The notes under the pieces were generated by a model. The model was given only the letters and a program-made list of their open reading frames with translations, searched no databases and was not told the DNA's origin. The translations under genes were made by a program, and so were the position numbers. A stretch of DNA of 64,000 bases. Source: Streptomyces ortus. GTDB lineage: Bacteria; Actinomycetota; Actinomycetes; Streptomycetales; Streptomycetaceae. The stretch spans positions 7,904,118 to 7,968,117 of the forward strand of contig NZ_JAIFZO010000002.1 of assembly GCF_026341275.1 (NCBI RefSeq). Direction: 5' to 3'. Numbering within the stretch: position 1 is the first letter of the stretch; each line of letters opens with the position of its first letter. Positions 62,633 to 64,000 of this stretch are shown here, one piece after another.

Positions 62633-63477
62633 CGGCGTCGCGCCGGCTCGGCTGGTCCCTCCCGGTGGTCAGCCAGCGGCTGAGCGCACTGGAGAGCCGG
62701 CTCGACGTGCGTCTCGTCCAGCGGGGCACACGCAGGCTGGTACTGACCTCGGAGGGCGCCCTGTACGCGAGCGGGGTCGACTCGATCCTCGACCGGCTCA
62801 GCGAGCTGGAGGACCTGGTGACCGAACGGTCCGGGGAGCTGCGCGGCGCCCTGGTCGTCCAGGCGACCCTGGGTCTCGGGCGAGCCCATGTCGCCCCGCT
62901 GCTGGCGGAGTTCGCGGCGGCGCACCCCCAACTCCAGGTGCAGTTGCACACGTCGGCGCTGCTCCTGCGCCCGCATCGGCGCACCTTCGACGTGGCCGTG
63001 CACGTGGGAAGTCCGCCGGACTCCTCACTGCGGATGCGCCGACCGGCGGAGAACCGCCGGGTGCCGTGCGCGTCGCCCGCGTACCGGGCACGACGTGGTG
63101 CGCCCACCCGCGTGGAGGATCTGGCGCGGCACGACTGCATCGTCCTGCGGGAGAACGAGGGGGACGACGCGCTCTGGCGGTTCGGCGACGCCGGCGATCC
63201 GCGTCAGGTGCGGGTGCGGGGTGCGCCGCAGAGCAACGACGGGGACATCGTGACGGGCTGGGCCCTGGAGGGCCGAGGCGTGATCATGCGCTCGGTGTGG
63301 CATGTCAGGCCCCATGTCGAGCGCGGCGACCTGGTCCGTGTCCTGCCGCACGTCACGACGCCCGCGGCCGACATCTACGCTCTGGTCGAAGACGACGGGG
63401 ACGTGCCGCGGCGGGTGACCGCGCTGATCGAGCACCTGGCGGCGCAGCTGCCGGGACGCCTGGCACGACCGGCCTGA
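62633..63477 (+). CDS. LysR-family regulator lacking its normal start
   Basis: About 281 residues homologous to LysR regulators, from the middle of the DNA-binding helix (VSAASRRLGWSLPVVSQRLS) through VLTSEG to a complete effector domain (GALVVQATLGLGRAHVAPLL, DVAVHVGSPPDSSL). The first 20 or so residues are missing; instead the frame is fused to the MMPL fragment and opens at 62470. Since the recognition helix remains, a fusion protein could exist but is likely inactive. Confidence 0.75.
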
Positions 63478-63549
63478 CGCGAGTGTTTCCCCCACGGAAG
63501 GACCGCGTTGCCGGACGTCGCGTCGCTCAGGACCAGGCGCCGGGCGTGC

Positions 63550-64000
63550 CTAGCCATGCCGGGCCAGGACGTCCTCGGTCAGGTCGGGCAGGGGGCGGCC
63601 CGTCCCCAGGGCCGTGGAGCGCAGCCGCGTCAGCGCCTCGGCCGGGGTGATTCCCAGCCGCTCGGCCATCACGCCGGTCGCCACATGGGTGCGCTTCCAG
63701 TGGACGTCCAGCGCGGGGGCGAGCTTCGCGGTCAGCAGGATGAGCGCCGCGGCCCGTACGGCCAGCCTCGCGGCCTCCTCCGCCTCGGCCCCCAGCGGGC
63801 CGGCCTCGAAGCGCAACATGTCCGCCGTCCCCAGGTGCGCGGCCCCCTCCACCAGCGGAAACGCGTAGATGGCACCCACCGTGGACAGCCGTTCGCGGGC
63901 CAGCGGACCGAACAGGGGCCACGGGGTCACGGTCCCCTGGAGGTCCTCGACCATGAGCGGCCGGCCGAGCGCCGCCGCCGACACACAGGGGCCTTCGCCC
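63550..64000 (-). CDS. GAF-ANTAR regulator, C-terminal part (start outside window)
   Basis: The frame reads from the right edge of the window through GEGPCVSAAALGRPLMVEDL, then a GAF-like domain and an ANTAR domain with HWKRTHVATGVMAERLGITP and EALTRLRSTAL, ending at 63550. This is the usual actinomycete order, GAF first. An apparent start GTG 63984 is internal to the domain, so the gene extends beyond 64000. Confidence 0.82.
   Translation of the reverse strand, partial: GEGPCVSAAALGRPLMVEDLQGTVTPWPLFGPLARERLSTVGAIYAFPLVEGAAHLGTADMLRFEAGPLGAEAEEAARLAVRAAALILLTAKLAPALDVHWKRTHVATGVMAERLGITPAEALTRLRSTALGTGRPLPDLTEDVLARHG

Overview
The window is high-GC DNA with GTG/TTG starts, ATGA-type stop/start overlaps, purine-rich ribosome sites and many partner-switch (STAS, PP2C, RsbW-like), ANTAR and LLM-family genes. 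This points to a Streptomyces or close relative, and probably to an accessory part of the chromosome: conserved blocks alternate with stretches of broken genes.

Layout. (1) 1-11307: the end of an MFS exporter, then a tight operon for an isonitrile lipopeptide. It holds an Fe(II)/2-oxoglutarate isonitrile synthase, an FcoT-like thioesterase, an acyl-ACP ligase, an ACP and a C-A-PCP-R NRPS, in the same gene order as M. tuberculosis Rv0097-Rv0101. A siderophore-type ABC importer (lipoprotein, FecCD permease, ATPase) follows, so the product is probably a metallophore that is exported and recaptured. (2) 11317-15056: an arsenic island (arsC, arsR, acr3) flanked by relics: an RNase Sa-like tail, a thioredoxin without its C-terminal third, an ArsO-like start and a decayed deazaflavin-dependent reductase. 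(3) 15133-20559: a second, tail-less RNA polymerase alpha gene outside any ribosomal operon, then a membrane PP2C phosphatase, a MarR regulator, a membrane protein and a DUF4142 protein; several are preceded by a shared dyad containing TTGCATA. (4) 20755-25282: a pseudogene graveyard with a frameshifted zinc-ribbon XerD-like recombinase, a YrhB-type immunity pseudogene and a truncated membrane gene; DUF6000 and DUF3885 genes look intact.

(5) 25545-33861: an ion and stress block with MerR/SulP, NhaA, two small STAS proteins, a small regulator/membrane pair and an AGCS symporter. Three copies of a two-hairpin RNA-like element lie before nhaA and before each STAS gene. (6) 34394-41365: glucose dehydrogenase-like protein, an ANTAR-GAF regulator, GlxA-type regulator and isochorismatase-like hydrolase, initiator tRNA-fMet with a strong terminator, ankyrin protein, cupin, Rrf2 regulator. 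(7) 41362-52229: a probable organosulfur scavenging operon. It contains a monothiol DsbA-like protein, a 24-codon cysteine-containing leader peptide under a palindromic operator, a Dpp/Opp-type ABC importer, two LLM flavin monooxygenases, an alpha/beta hydrolase and an SsuE-like FMN reductase.

(8) 52404-64000: TerB-like protein, SGNH esterase, type II NADH dehydrogenase, DUF475/TerC-like membrane protein, YnfA, a divergent STAS/RsbW-like pair, AlkD-like HEAT protein, TetR/quinone oxidoreductase pair, a scar that fuses an MMPL transporter fragment to a LysR regulator, and the end of a GAF-ANTAR protein. Function calls rest on motifs and remembered families; no database search was possible.
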